Below, piece by piece: positions 1 through 12,871 of a DNA stretch of 64,000 nt. Each line of letters starts with the position of its first letter. Positions within the stretch are counted from its first letter, which is position 1. The DNA lies in assembly GCA_037957365.1 (NCBI GenBank), contig JARHVA010002682.1, positions 1,329,001 to 1,393,000 on the forward strand, given 5' to 3'. Below the pieces are notes generated by a model. That model was not told the origin of the DNA. It worked only from the letters and a program-made list of their open reading frames with translations, and did not search any database. The DNA comes from Torreya grandis (lineage: Eukaryota > Streptophyta > Pinopsida > Cupressales > Taxaceae). The position numbers and the translations under genes are program-made.

Positions 1-783
1 TGGAAAAGATCCATATGGATAAGAACCCTGCAGATATGTTAACAAAGCTGGTAACAAAGGAGAAGTTGAATCTTCATTCAACTTTTGTTGGTCTTCAAGA
101 TTGAACTTGAAGATGGAGAAACAAGCTAGAGGATGTTGCTATACAGGTACAGGTGCAGCTATTTATCTCCAAGTGGGAGATTATTGAGTTGTGGAGCTAA
201 AAGCTTCACCAAATGAGCAAATGTAGAGGTTGCTGGGTTACACAGTAATTGATGTCGATCAGAACCTATCGACGTCAGTCAGGGGTCGACCATAAGCTGC
301 CAACATCAATTAGGAATCAGCTGACATCGGTCATCTGTAGACCGACATCGACACCTGTGCATTTTCATGCATTTCCAGAATTAGATTTGTTCTAATTTTA
401 GGAGAATGGTTGGTTTACATGTAAAGACTAATTTTAGTCTTCAGTCTATTTTTCTAATTATTGTTTGCCTTGGATCCTATTTAAGAGACCCATGGGGCAG
501 TATTGTAATTAAGAGGAAAGGGATTACAACTCGGTTATTGAGTTGATTGTAATTGATTGAGAGAGAGAACTCTTGAGGGAGAATTATTGTACACCCAAGA
601 GGTGTGGGAAGAGTGAGATTTCTTCATTGTATTTCCTCCTGGAAGAGTTTAATACAAGATTGGTTGTTTCTTATATCTCCTATTATTTGTTGTTTCTGAT
701 TTCTAGTTACTTATTACTTCTGGTTTAATTCCGTGTTTAGTTGCTTATACAAAAGTAATCAATTGTGATCTAAGATCCTAACA
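1..783 (+). mobile_element. Copia-A retrotransposon, 3' end only (cut by window edge)
   Basis: Positions 1-104 encode the last ~34 residues of a Copia polyprotein (reading through HMDKNPADMLTK, ending in LQD and a stop), the C-terminal end of the RNase H region. A purine-rich tract (AAGTGGGAGA) and an LTR follow. The sequence is colinear with 54776-55641, the 3' end of the complete Copia-A element in this window, so it is the same family in the same orientation. The rest of the element must lie left of the window. It appears to sit inside the coding-like stretch that resumes at 784, so it is probably younger than that sequence. Confidence 0.9.
182..783 (+). repeat. 3' LTR of the truncated Copia-A copy
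   Basis: Starts TATTGAG (ancestral TGTTAAG in the other two copies) and ends CCTAACA. It aligns end to end with the LTRs at 50081-50773 and 54971-55641, but is shorter (602 bp) through small deletions. It carries the same U3 array of CGACATCGG-type motifs (about 250-355) and the TATTTAAG promoter-like box. It lacks the 22-bp extra segment seen in the LTR at 50081. Confidence 0.9.
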
Positions 784-1703
784 TGTTTTCCTTTTGCCAA
801 AGAAGAGGAAATCATCCTTGGTTCTTCCATCACTATCCAAGACATCATAAATGGGAAAGAACAAGTCTCTAATTATCCTTTAGATTACTTATTTTCAATC
901 ATTAGAGGAGGTTATACTCCTCTTCAAGGAAGCTATGATCTAGTCAAAAATGGAGAAGGCAACCTTGACACTCAAGTGAGTATGCAAAGAAAAATTAAAT
1001 TTTAAAATTTGTCCTTTCAAGGAGCATATTCATCGATGATGATATGTTTGAAATTATCAATATGGGTTATCATCTTCTCAACCAGTTGGGAGAAACACAT
1101 TAGCTTTTGAAGGATGGAGCAAGCTTCTATTCGACTCAATCTTCCAAGGAACAAGAAACTACTCCTTTTGAAGCCATGCCTACCAAGAAGATACAAATTG
1201 ATCATGACATGAAGAGTGGGAAGAAGTATGAGGTATGTGTATAAGCTAAAGAGGAATATATTTACATTAGAGACCTATTTAAGGATGATCTACTTGAGAT
1301 CAGATCAAGTGAAGTACCAAAGAATAGGTTTGATCTATAAAGCATTAAATCTAAAGGAGAAACATGTTTGGCACTATGATTCATCTCATGAAGAAGAAGA
1401 TTCAAGAAAGTTTCCTTTTGACCCTATAAAGGAGGTATTCTTAGTTTCTAGTTGTGCATAGTTGTTTGTTTTCTAATTTCCTTAAGTGATTTGAGCACAT
1501 GTGTGTGTTTGCTTTGCTTTATGTGTGTCCTTTATTTTGTGTGGTTGAGGTAATAAATTGGTCTTGTCTTGATCAAATCTTGTTGTCAATTATCAAATTC
1601 ATTTTTTATGTTTTATACTTTAAATTACTCCCTAAGCCCAATAGACTGATAAGGCTACTAATCTTTAGTATAACAAGCGTACTACCCTAATGAGTCACCA
1701 ATT
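784..1703 (+). pseudogene. Unidentified coding-like relic left of the long LTR
   Basis: I do not recognise this. Frame 802-1005 is open for 67 codons, with an acidic start (EEEIILGSS) and a stop. A second open stretch lies at 1216-1461, a lysine/arginine-rich 81-residue reading ending in VSSCA. The stretch between them is interrupted by stops. It lies immediately upstream of the TGTTGAC terminus of long-LTR copy 1. It could therefore be the 3' internal region (an extra ORF or spacer) of that element, but no purine tract is visible just before 1704, which weakens the idea. No retroviral domain motif (zinc knuckle, DSG, YVDD, HHCC) is visible. Confidence 0.3.
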
Positions 1704-3511
1704 TGTTGACAAAATTTAACCTTATAGGTTACATTGGGACCCCTATACGTAAAAACTTTATTTTTATATGTTTTAAGGGTATAATATTTTGTCATATAGT
1801 ATATTATAGGTCTTTTGATGTCATTTAATGCCACATTAACCTTGATCATGGTCTAATTAATCTATATGTCACTTTGAGTCATTTAGAAGGCTTTTAGTTG
1901 TCATAAATGAAAGTGGCATAGATTTCAAGGTGTATAAGTGTCTTTATTTCCTTTCAAACATCATAGAGGTTAGATTGCCTATCAGTAATGTTAGTTCATC
2001 TAAAACTTGCAGGTTATCTAACTGAAAATCAAGAAATCAACTAAAAAAGGAAGAGTTTGGCACTTATACGGCCCATGAGGGAGTGTGACACATGGGATAA
2101 GGTTTTGAGATGACTCTTAAACTTCCTAAGAATCATTTACATTCTTTTAATACTCTATAAGTGTCATTTTTGAGCTAAAATTGTTCTACCCCTTCTACAC
2201 TCTTCTAGACACATAGAAGTGGTCAGCATGTTTATGCTTGGTATGGACAATAGAAGAGGTTTCAAACCAAATGTATTTGGGAGGTGATATTAAACTTAGA
2301 GATATCCATTTCCATAATCATATTTTGAATATTGGTTAACTGTACTTTATGAATCATCTCTAACAAGTTGACTGTGTTTTTATGCTCACTATTTCATACA
2401 CTCTATAGGTTTGATCTTGTTTGGATGATTCCATATAATCTACTCATTGCAATTGAATCCAAACGACATGTACATCTTCATATTATTCTCTCCATTCTTG
2501 GTTTAATTTTTCAAGGTGTTTTGATAGGTAAATCATCTCAGGTTTGCATACTGCTCTCATTTGAGATGACAGGCTTAGTTTCACCATTTTTAGATCTCCA
2601 TGATTTGACAATGGATTCAAAGGGTTTTAATAGGTTAATTTACATGTTTCCAATTATCTCTTTATTCCCTTCACCTTTCAACTTCATTCTCAAAATCAAT
2701 CTTCATAGTTTGAAGTCATATGCAACATATACAGTTAGGCAGTCATGAAGGTACGTCTGGAGGCATTTTTATACAAGGATGTCACATTAAAAATGGGGTT
2801 TGAAAGCTTGAATTAAGATTTGAGACATCTTAATGTTTCATTCCAACATCATGATAAGATATCACATGACTATGAAATTAAATACCTTAAACACATGGAC
2901 CATTTCACATATATTGCCTACATACCAGTCAAGGTACACATACAAGTATCTCATGATGATGTCATGAAAGCCTTAATAGTTGTTTCAATCCCTTTGAAGT
3001 GTGAGGATTTAATTTTAAGTTATTTATATAGGCATATAACCCATTAAATTTAAATTACAATGCACATTATCCACCCTATGACCACTACCTAAACTCAGTC
3101 TGCCTGCACTATAGAATAACCACCTACATGTGGTACCATAGAGAGTTGGGGAGCCATTTTTAAGTGTTGAAATATATGATGAAACTCTCCTTAATGTATT
3201 ATTATGGTGAAAATATCATGGTAGACTCATGTAGAATGATAGTTTGGAAACTTGGAGTGAGGAACTACTTTCAAAAGGCAGTGACTAAGTTTTGGGACAT
3301 AATCCCCAAAATGTGAAAACAAAGAACCTCGCCATTTTGTGGATGACATACAACAAGGTTACCACTTCCTTTTATGAATATTTATGACCTTGTTTTTAAG
3401 CATCCATATAGTACAAGTAATCTACAAATTTTTAGGGGAAGATGATAAATGGATATTGGTTTTTTGGAGGCCCAAAGTTATGTTTTTATGTACTAAATCC
3501 AGGGAATAACA

Positions 3512-4390
3512 TCTACAGGGTTTTGATCCAAAAGAGACCTTTTTCACCCAAAGTTGCAAACTAGACTATGACACAATAGTTTAATGTTTCAAAATATTTC
3601 AAATGAGTAGTTATGATATAAACTACACTTAAGGAGATAACATATTGTGTTTTAAGTCCAACTCACACCTACAAGTGTTCCCTTTTTCTGTAGCATGATC
3701 ACCTTTGGCTAACTATCAGCTTCCACATCATCCATAAAAAATACTTAAGCATGAATAATCAAACCCTATTAATAAAAAGTGACTAATAAAGATCTTATAA
3801 TATTCCCAAGGAACATGTGTCATAACCTTAAAAGGATAATGTTAATCTATAAGTTTTTTGCCTCAAAAAGTTAACTACATTTGACTGTTGTAGATAGTGA
3901 ACAAGGAAGTAGTGTTATTGGTGTGAAAATAACATGAACATGAGGAAAATTAATAAAAATAATTGAAAAATAGTCTTGGGAGGTCTCAAGAAGGTTTTGG
4001 AACATCAGTTTCAGGGTCCAACTATGCAAAGCCACCTATAGGGATTACTATTGAGGAAGAAACAGAGACTACATAGTCAGCTACCTATGATTGGTCTTGA
4101 GAACATTTCAACTCCAAAGTATGAGTTGAATAGTATTATAGATGAAAGGGATATTTTAGGACTTTATTAAGTCTTATACATGTTTCTCAAATCTTAATCC
4201 ATTCATTCACACCTATAGGTGTAGTACAACAAGCAAAACACAGTCAGAGATGGAACACTGTCTTGACTAGGCAGGTGTGTGAAGGGGTAAATGAAAGTAT
4301 AGGATGATGAATGGATTTAGAATAAATCAATAATTATTATATATTTTTAAATAGGCCTGTATAATATGAAAATCATGCATATAGTAAGGG
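3512..4390 (+). repeat. Degenerate ~178-bp tandem array inside long-LTR copy 1
   Basis: The anchor C/T-CTAYAG recurs at 3512, 3668, 3846, 4035 and 4212, spaced 156, 178, 189 and 177 bp, each within a similar context (GGTGT/CACAGTC-like). The same array with clearer units occurs in the sister long LTR at 15889-16971. The units are heavily diverged here. Confidence 0.5.
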
Positions 4391-5997
4391 CTCAAAATAC
4401 AACCCACATCATAAATCTTACACACAGCCTACTTTATATAGTTAGTCCTAGAATTTGAGGAAGTTAGAAGGTCTATTGATCTAACCAAGGGCTGGATTTT
4501 TATGTAAAGTGTCTTTATAAATGTAAGGATCCCATAAATATTTAATTTATCTATAAAAATAGGGTAAGTGCCCTCTATTTTGTCTCAGACAAAGGGCACT
4601 CCCCTTGAGTGTAAATTGGCAGGTTTGGAAAATGAGGACAAAAGAATGGACCAAAGGCTATAGAGACATTTCAAGAAGGTATGGGAAGTTGAATCATACC
4701 TAGACAAACATGAATAATCAATCACATAAAGGATAATCTCAGAAAAGTGTCCTAGAACTCCAAGGTTACAGTCAAGCCTAAAGGGCAGGGTTTTGTCCTA
4801 GTGTCGAAATGGGAAGTCACTTACACTTCTAGCCTTAGATATGCATTCTAACCTATTATATCATGTTCATATGATAATAATATAGGTTTTAATCTCTTGT
4901 TTTTCATATAAATTATAATGAATTATTTCTTGAGCTCAGAGACAACACTATGCCTGTGTAAATGGAAGGAAAAGCTCGATAAGGTAAGTTTGAGTGCTCA
5001 TATATCCCTTGGTGCTTTACATGGAGACTCAAGGAGTTTGGAGAAGTTGAAAAGAGTCATATAAATTGATATTTGTGAATTTTTTTTAAACTTCAACATC
5101 CCATCTTTATGAATGAAGCTTAAGAGGGTTAAACATGCCCAGAGTCACCAAAACCCTTGCTAGTGACCAGTTTGAGAAAATAGAGTAGTTAATGCATCCA
5201 AATGGCATAGTTTGCCCAGAATGATGATTGGATGTTTTAGGCGACTATCTCAGGATACTCCCCATACTTTTGAACTATATGAAATTGTACAGATGGAGTA
5301 AAAAATAGGGTTTTCTTGACTATTTTATGTATTATGTAGGTTATAAGAGGTTTCAAGAGATGCCAATCACATGAAATGGAATCTTAAGACTTAAGATAAC
5401 TGATCATGTCAATCTAGTGTCTTATAAAAACTCCCAAGTTCCTTAAAAAGAGCTCTCATTTCAGCCAACCAAAATTGACATAGTGAACATGATAGTTAGA
5501 AGGGTGAAAAGCTTCAAGTTAGTTATTTTTAAGGTGTGTCTGATGCCTCTAAGGCCATGGATGGTCTTGAAACATGTCATTCAGTTCCTTCCATATATTT
5601 TTATGGAAAATTGAAGCCAAATTTGAATCCAAGTCTATAAGGTGTGTGAAAGAGGATTTCTTTGATTGCAGGTAGAGATGGCTCACTTCCAGATGATTCT
5701 AGATGGATAGGAATGCAACCAATGCATGGAGAAGCATATCTACAACCCTTCCCTCTTAGTCCAATCATTAGACCTATCCCTAGTTAGTTTTGGTACATTA
5801 AAATAGGGCTAAATCATGGAGGTAGTTTTTTGAGCCAACAAATGGAATTTCATGTGACATTTTAAGAGTTTTATGCCTTGGATTGACACTTGTGCTTCTT
5901 AACTTTACATGATCAGTTTCACACTCTCTTTCTATGAACATGTAACTCCTTCTCTCAACATGACAAGTGTCCTTGTGACCTTTGGACTTCTTTCTTA

Positions 5998-7080
5998 TAT
6001 TAGGTGTGAAGTTAATATTCACACAATCACTATTCATCTAACACTATTCATTTAGCACTATTCACTTTTACTATTCACTAGTGATATGGTAGTGGGGCCC
6101 AGGTGGTGGGCCCATGGTAGGACCCAGGTGACTAGGCATGTGAGGTGGCACAAGTATGACATGGCATGACCCACAAAGCATCTTTCTTTGTTGAAAAGGT
6201 GGGAGAGAGAAAATGGGACACCATTTTCAAGAGGCTTGTGTGAAAAGATAGAAATTCAAAAAAGTAAGAGAATTTTAGCCATGTGAGTGTGGGGATTCCA
6301 TATTGGAAGCTATTATGAGATTTGAAGGAATATTTGATCTCTTAAACCTTTCACATGGGATATGGGATGAATTCCTTTTGGATGCACATGTCTTTAGTCA
6401 AAAAGAGATTGAAATCTCTTTTTAAGAGAACATGGATAGTGGAGACTCTTCATTATTACTAATTGAGAGCCCATGTGGAAGTGTGGCATATTTTTCTAGT
6501 GTACATGGATGAAGACAAATTTAAATCATAATACTTTTTTTTTAATTTAAAAATTCACATGATGATGTTTCTTAGTCATGTGAAGTGAATAGTAGTGCCA
6601 CATGGATGTGGCATATTTTTTCTTCTTTCTCCATTTTTATTCTTTGTAAAAATCATTATTTATTTATGGATGGTTCTCCACAATGGTTAATTATGAAGGT
6701 GAAAGAAAGAAAATATTTAGTTAACTTTTTTGTAAATGCTTTTGATAGCATTAAAAGTTTTTTGAAGCTTTGTGTAAGAATAAGGAGGTTAAGAGAAAGA
6801 GAGAGTATGAGGTATAATGTAACAGGTTTATGTTACATGTATTCTCCAAGTGTTGATGGATTTAATATAGAGTTACAAAATTCTCCATGGATGTAGCCCA
6901 GTTGGGTGAACCACATAATCTTTGTGTCAACATTCTTTTTGTGTGTTTGGTTTGCATTTCCAATTTTAGTTTTTCCATTTGATTTGTAAGTTTCTATTTT
7001 ATATTTTACATAATCTCCACACTAATTTGATTACAACTTAGAAGGAGGATTAATATTCTACATTGATTTTAATCCTAACA
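5998..7080 (+). repeat. 5' LTR of Copia-B
   Basis: Begins TATTAGG (the 3' copy keeps TGTTAGG) and ends TCCTAACA, immediately before the primer-binding site. It aligns throughout with 11096-12179. Short open frames on either strand (for example 6585-6896) fall in non-coding LTR sequence and are not genes. Confidence 0.92.
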
Positions 7081-7082
7081 AG

Positions 7083-7094
7083 TGGTATCAGAGC
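7083..7094 (+). other. Primer-binding site of Copia-B (initiator Met tRNA)
   Basis: TGGTATCAGAGC lies two bases after the LTR end. It is the classic plant Copia site complementary to the 3' end of initiator methionine tRNA. Confidence 0.92.
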
Positions 7095-7160
7095 AAGGTT
7101 TTGTTGTTGGTTTTCTAAGTTGCAAGAAGCTAAAGGATTTGTTTAGCTTGAGTGGGAGAT

Positions 7161-10100
7161 ATGGCAGAAGATGGCAAGTCAAAGGTGAAGAAATTAAATG
7201 GCCAAAATTTTGGATTATGGAAGATGCAAATGGAAGATTATATTTACCAGAAAGACCTCTACTTACCATTAGGTATTAGAGCAAGACAACCATCAACCAT
7301 GTCAGATGAGGATTGGGAATTGTTGGATAGAAAGGCACTTAGAACCATTTAGTTATGTCTTGATTCAATGATGGCCTTTAACATTTCCCAAGAAAAGACT
7401 ATTGAGAGTCTTATGATAGCCTAAAGAAAGTTATATGAAAAACCCGTTGCCTCTAATAAAAAATTTCTTATGAAGAAATTATTTCACATGAGAATGGAAG
7501 AAAATGGTTATATATCTAACCACTTAAATGATTTCAATATTGTTACTAATCAACTAGATTTAGTTAATATTGATTTTGATGATGAAGTCAGCGCTCTCCT
7601 CATTTTGTGCTCCTTACCTAAAAGATAGAACAGTTTGGTCATAGAAAAGAGTAACTTTGTCTCTAATAATGTAAAACTAAAGTTTGAGGATGTTGTAGGT
7701 GTCATCCTTAGTGAGGAAATGTGAAGGAAAAACATAGGTGAGACATCCACATCTGGTAATGCTTTGTCCATCAAGACAAGAGGGAGATCAAAAACAAGAG
7801 GAAGAGTAAACCATGGAAAATCTAGAAAAGGTTCAAGGTCAAAATCCACCAAGAGGATGGAGTGTTGGGATTGTGGGAAGTTGGGTCATACAAAAATAGA
7901 ATGTTGGGCTCTTCATGGTAAATATAGCAAAGAGAAAAATCAAGGTAATAATGAAGCTAATGTAGTAGGTGAGACACTACAATATGCTTTGATTCTTTCT
8001 TTAGACAATATTCATGAATATTAGGTTTTAGATTTAGGGCTTCATTTCATGTCACTCCCAACAAACATTACTTTAGAGATTATGTTCAATGTGATTTTGG
8101 ACATGTGTATCTTAGTGATGATGAACCTTGCAGTATTATTGGAAAAAGAGGTGTGGGCATAAAAGTACAAAATGAAAACACTTGGATGCTCAAGGATGTG
8201 AGACACGTTGCTAGTTTAAAGAGGAACTAGATATCTATAGGATAATTGGGAAGTGATGGTTGCATTGTCACTTTTACTGGTGATTCATGGAAAGTCACAA
8301 AAGGTGTTGTAGTAGTGGCCAAAGGTGATAAGGTGGGTACTTTATATTTATCCATAGTTAGTTCTAACTCATCTTGTGATTTAGCTACTTCAGGTGTAGA
8401 TGCAACTTTATGGCATTATAAACTAGGCCACATGAGTGAGAAAGGAATGAAAATCCTTCAATTAAGATTACCAGGTCTCAAAGAGATAGACTTAGACCTA
8501 TGTGAGCACTGTATTTATGGAAAACAAAAATGGGTACAGTTTTTGAAAGTTGGACTAGCCAAGATGGAAAGGAAGTTAGAGCTTGTGCATACAGATGTAT
8601 AAGGAGCCACTCAAGTATATTGTCTTGGTATTTATTTATATTATGTCACATTTATTGATGATAAAACTAGGAAATTTTGGATTTATTGCATCAAAATAAA
8701 ATCTGATGTATGTGAAACTTTTAAGAGATGGAGAGCTTTGGTAGAAAATGAAAAAGGATTAAAGCTCAAGTGCCTTAGGTTTAACAATGGTGGGGAGTAT
8801 TACAGGGAAGTGTTTGATGATTATTGTTCACAAAATTGAATCTAAAAATATATAACAATTCTGAGAACACTAAAACAAAATGGTGTGTTAGAAATAATGA
8901 ATAGAACAATCATGGAACATGTTAAGAGTATGAGATTGCATGTAGGACTACCATTGTAGTTTTGGGTGGATGCAGTTGATACATCCATGTACCTAATTAA
9001 TAGATGACCTTCTAGAGATTTAGATGGCGGGATACCAAAAGAGGCATGGAGTGGTAAGAATGTTGACTATTCTTTTTTGAAAGTTTTTGGTTGTGAAGCT
9101 TTTGCTTATATTGATAAAAAGAATAATAAAAAGTTAGAGGCAAAATCTCATAAATGCACTTTTATTGGCTATGGTACTGATGACTTTGGATTATGGTTGT
9201 GAAATGAATAAGATAGGAAAATAATTTAGAGTAAGGATGTGATCTTCAATGAAAAAGTCATGTATAAAGATCAGTTGCAGGAAAACAAGCAAGAGGAAGC
9301 CAAGAAAGAATACATAGTGTTAGAGGACATCACGAATGCAAATGTCCCAAAGGCACTAGAATAAAATGTGAGGCAACAACTAGAACCCCAAACTCCTATT
9401 GTGAGGAGATCTATAATAGTAAGTAGACCTCCTAAATGGTTTTATCCTTCATTTAATTATTTATTACTTACTGATGGTGGTGAGCTAAAAATCTTTGAAG
9501 AAGTAGTGTAAATTGATGCCAAGGAGAAGTGGGAGTAGGCTATGGATGAGGAGTATGACTCTCTCATGGAAAACCAAACATGGCATTTGGTTGAGCTTTC
9601 AAAGGGCAAGAGGGAATTGTAGAAAAAGTGGGTTTATAATTTGAAGGAGGATGGAGACAAGATGAAGTACAAGGCTAGATTAGTGGTAAAAAGATTTGCA
9701 TAAAAGGAAGGTATTGATTTTAATGAATTTTTTTCTCCTGTGGTTAAAATGACTTCTATTAGAATTATTCTAAGTTTAGTTACAATGGAATATTTTCACC
9801 TAGAATAGTTAGATGTAAAGACTGCATTACTTCATGGGTATTTGGAGGAGGAGATAAACATGTAGAAACCACAAAATTTTGAAGTCAAGGGTAAGGAGAA
9901 ACTAGTGTGCAAATTGATGAAGAGCTTGTATGGCCTGAAACAAGATCCTAGACAATGGTATCTTAAGTTTGACAATTTTATGTTAGAACATGGTTATTCT
10001 AGATGTCATTTTAGCCATTGTGTTTAATTCAAAATTTTCAATAATGGTAGCTATATTATTCTACTGTTGTATGTAGATGACATGTTAGTGGCAGGATCTA

Positions 10101-11030
10101 ACATGCAGGACATTAATGCACTCAAAAGATAATTGGGTGATTCTTTCTCTATGAAGGATCTTGGTGCTACTAAGAAGATCCTTGGGATGAGGATATCTAA
10201 ATATAAAAAGAATCAAACATTGACATTATCCTAGGAGGAGTGCATCAAGAAGTTTTAGGAAAGGTTTAGCTTTCAGAATGTAAAACCTATTGGGACTCCT
10301 TTTGTGGGCCACTTCAAGTTGATAAAGGAGTAGAGTCCCAAAATAGAAGAAGAAAAGAAATACATGAGTAAAATCCCTTACTCATCAGTAGTGGATAGTT
10401 TAATGTATGGTATGGTGTGTACGAGGCTTAACATTGCACATGTAGTGGGAGTGGTGAGCAAATTCATGAGTGATCCAGGAAAGGAGCACTGATAGTTAGT
10501 TAAGTGGATTCTTTGGTATTTGAGAGGGACCATAGATTTAGTGATATGTTATGATAATTCAGATACTAGACTATAGAGATATGTGTATTCATATATGGTA
10601 AGGGATTTGGATGGTAGGAGGAGCACTATTGGGTATGTATTTATTGTGGGTGGTACAATAGTGAGTTGGATCTCACATTTATAGAAAGTTGTGGCACTTT
10701 CTACCACAGAGGTTGAGTATGTTACAGCTACATAGGTGAGAAAGGAGATGATATGGCTATAGAGACTAATGGAGGAGTTGGGACACCAACAAGGAAAAAG
10801 AATACTTTTTTAGTGATAGTCAAAGTGCCATACACTTAGCAAGGAACTCAACATTTCACTCTAGGACAAAGCATATTCAGTTGAGATATCACTTCATACA
10901 AATAGTATTAGAGGATTAACTATAATTGGAGAAGATATATATGGATTATAACCCTATATATATGTTCCCCAAGGTGGTGGTGAGAGTGAAGTTGAAATTC
11001 TATTCAACTTCAATTGGTCTTCAAGGATGA
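7161..11030 (+). pseudogene. Copia-B gag-pol polyprotein relic
   Basis: Starts at an ATG reading MAEDGKSKVKKLNG, homologous to the Copia-A start. In order: UBN2-like gag; zinc knuckle CWDCGKLGHTKIEC (CX2CX4HX4C, intact) near 7860-7910; protease whose DSGA-equivalent is broken by a 1-base loss near 8035; pre-integrase LWHYKLGHMSEKGM near 8410; integrase HTDV and onward; GKP/IGYG linker near 9165; reverse transcriptase with YVDD at 10070-10081; RNase H near 10700-10950. It ends LQG plus stop. More than twenty in-frame stops and at least two frameshifts (near 8035 and 10790) make it non-functional. A normal Copia polyprotein has a single frame of about 1300 residues. Confidence 0.92.
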
Positions 11031-11083
11031 GGAAGACTAGGGTGAGAAGTTTGTGCCGTAAGAAGTTATGGAATAACAACTTC

Positions 11084-11094
11084 AAGTGGGAAAA
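11084..11094 (+). other. Polypurine tract of Copia-B
   Basis: AAGTGGGAAAA lies directly before the 3' LTR, where plus-strand DNA synthesis is primed. The equivalent tract in Copia-A is AAGTGGGAGA. Confidence 0.8.
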
Positions 11095-11095
11095 T

Positions 11096-12179
11096 TGTTA
11101 GGTATGAAGTTACTATTCACACAATCACTATTCATTTGGTGTTATTCCTTAGGCACTATTCACTTTTACTATTCATCGATAACTGGTAATGGGGCCCAGG
11201 TGGTGGGCCATGACGAGACCCAAGTGACTAGGCATGTGAAGTGGCACATGTATGACATGGCATGACCCACAAAGCATCTTTATTTGTTGAAAAGATGGGA
11301 GAGAGAAAATGGGACACCATTTTCAAGAAGCACATGGGTTGGCTTGTGTGAAAAGATAGAAAGTCAAAAAAATTAGAGAATTTTAGCCATGTGAGTGTGG
11401 GGCTTCCATGTTGAAAGCTATTATGAGATTTAAAGGACTATTTGATCTCTTAAACCTTGCACATGGGAGATGCGATGAATTCCTTTTGTATTCACTTGTC
11501 TTTAGTCAAAAAGAGATTGGAATCTTTTTTTGGGAGCACATGGATAGTGGGGACTCTTTAGAGCCAATGTAGAAGTGTAGGCATATTTTTCTAGTGCACA
11601 TGGATTAAGACAAATTCAAATCATAATATGCTTTTTTTTTTTTTGAATTTCAAAATTTACATGATGATGTTCCTTAGTCATGTGAGGTGAATAGTGGTGC
11701 CACATAGATGTGGCATATTTTTTCTTCTTTCTCCATTTTTTTAATTTGTAAAAGTCATTATTTATTTATGGATGGTTTTCCATAATGGTTAAGTGTGAAG
11801 GTGAGATAAAGAAAAGAGTTAACTTTTTTGTAAATGCTTTTGATAGCATTAAAATATTGTTAAAGCTTTGTGTAATAATAAAGAGGTTAAGAGAAAGAAA
11901 GAGTGTGAGGATAGTGTAATAGGTTTATGTTACATGTTGTATTCTATAGGTGTTGTTGGATTTAATATAGAGATGCAAACTTCTCCATGGATGTAGCCCA
12001 ATTGGTGAACCACACAATCTCTGTGTTAACATTCTTCTTGTGTGCTTGGTTTGCATTTCAAATTTCAAATTTTACATTTGATTTGCAAGTTTTTATTTTC
12101 TATTTTACATAATATCCACACTAATTTTATTGTAACTTAGAAGGAGGATTAATATTCTGCATTAATTTTAATCCTAACA
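11096..12179 (+). repeat. 3' LTR of Copia-B
   Basis: TGTTAGG...CCTAACA. It pairs with 5998-7080. It carries an extra CACATGGGTTG-like segment relative to the 5' copy and lacks other short segments, consistent with age. Confidence 0.92.
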
Positions 12180-12871
12180 TCTTCTCCTCTCTCTCTCAAG
12201 TTCTATAATAACTATCTATTTTGGCCTTTATAAATTATGCTCCACCTAAGTATGGTGAGGCCCTTCTCATTTGCATACCATGGATCAATAAAGACAACTA
12301 ATATTTACCTCTTCCATGACTATTCATAGTGTGTTTACTTGAATGATGGATCTTGCTTAGTGATTGACTATGATTTCCTTAGCATTGTTGTCTCATTCTC
12401 TCACCTATTTGCAGCTTCTTCTTATAGGTAATGTGAAGTGTTTTATTATGTGTCAAGGTTGAGTGAGTTAGTCTATTCAAATAGTTTCATTCTAGGCCTC
12501 TTGTTTAGTCCTCTTAGTCTATAAATTTATCACAACCTCATAATGAAATGTTGATGTGAGAAGATTCAGTTTGGAGACGTGCATGTTTGGTTAGTCCCTT
12601 GGTCTCATGTATGACATGCAGCTAGTTGGTAGTCATCAATCAATTTGGTGTATCACCTCCTTTAGGATAGTTTATTTTTAGTTGTCTCTCTCTTTTTCCT
12701 TGTAAACATAGGTGTAGTAGTGATCTACAAGTGGTACATCAAGGGAGTTATCCCTATCTAGAGATTCACCTCATTCTTAGGCTACCCACAGCCTAGAGGT
12801 ATTTTAATTGTGCCACTTAGATGAGGAGAGATGAGACATCTCCTCAAAGGGTGCAAATCCAAGTGATAACA

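Larger units (their letters stand above)
5998..12179 (+). mobile_element. Copia-B, complete but decayed Copia retrotransposon
   Basis: All structural parts are present in order: 5' LTR 5998-7080, initiator-Met tRNA primer-binding site 7083-7094, one long gag-pol reading full of stops, a purine tract, and 3' LTR 11096-12179. LTR lengths are 1083 and 1084 bp. Flanks are TCTTA (5993-5997) and TCTTC (12180-12184), a 5-bp target duplication with one change. The insertion lies in long-LTR copy 1; the sister copy near 19060-19090 shows the uninterrupted sequence. By eye the two LTRs differ more than those of Copia-A, so Copia-B is the older insertion. Confidence 0.92.
1704..12871 (+). mobile_element. 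Long-LTR copy 1 (~5 kb), split by Copia-B
   Basis: Begins TGTTGACAAAATTT and ends GTGATAACA at 12871 (TG...CA termini). Copia-B at 5998-12179 interrupts it; without Copia-B it is about 4980 bp. Its start, its ~178-bp internal tandem units, its pyrimidine-rich CTCTCTCTC tract (12180s) and its final ~190 bp all match, in order, the solo LTR at 14167-19799. The copies are old: identity by eye is strong only in patches. The right end abuts the Copia-C reverse transcriptase reading frame, so the element inserted into Copia-C. Orientation is taken from the TATA box in the sister copy. The left flank does not match the right flank, so it is either a 3' LTR of a longer element or a rearranged copy. 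Confidence 0.65.

Noticed and set aside
2368..2748. 126-codon open frame on the plus strand
   Set aside because: It lies in U3 of long-LTR copy 1, shows no family motif, and I could not find a matching open frame at the equivalent place in the sister LTR.
6585..6896. 103-codon open frame
   Set aside because: Falls in the 5' LTR of Copia-B; the matching 3' LTR does not keep the frame.
7083..7094. tRNA-like TGGTATCAGAGC
   Set aside because: It is the retrotransposon primer-binding site next to an LTR; no tRNA fold surrounds it.
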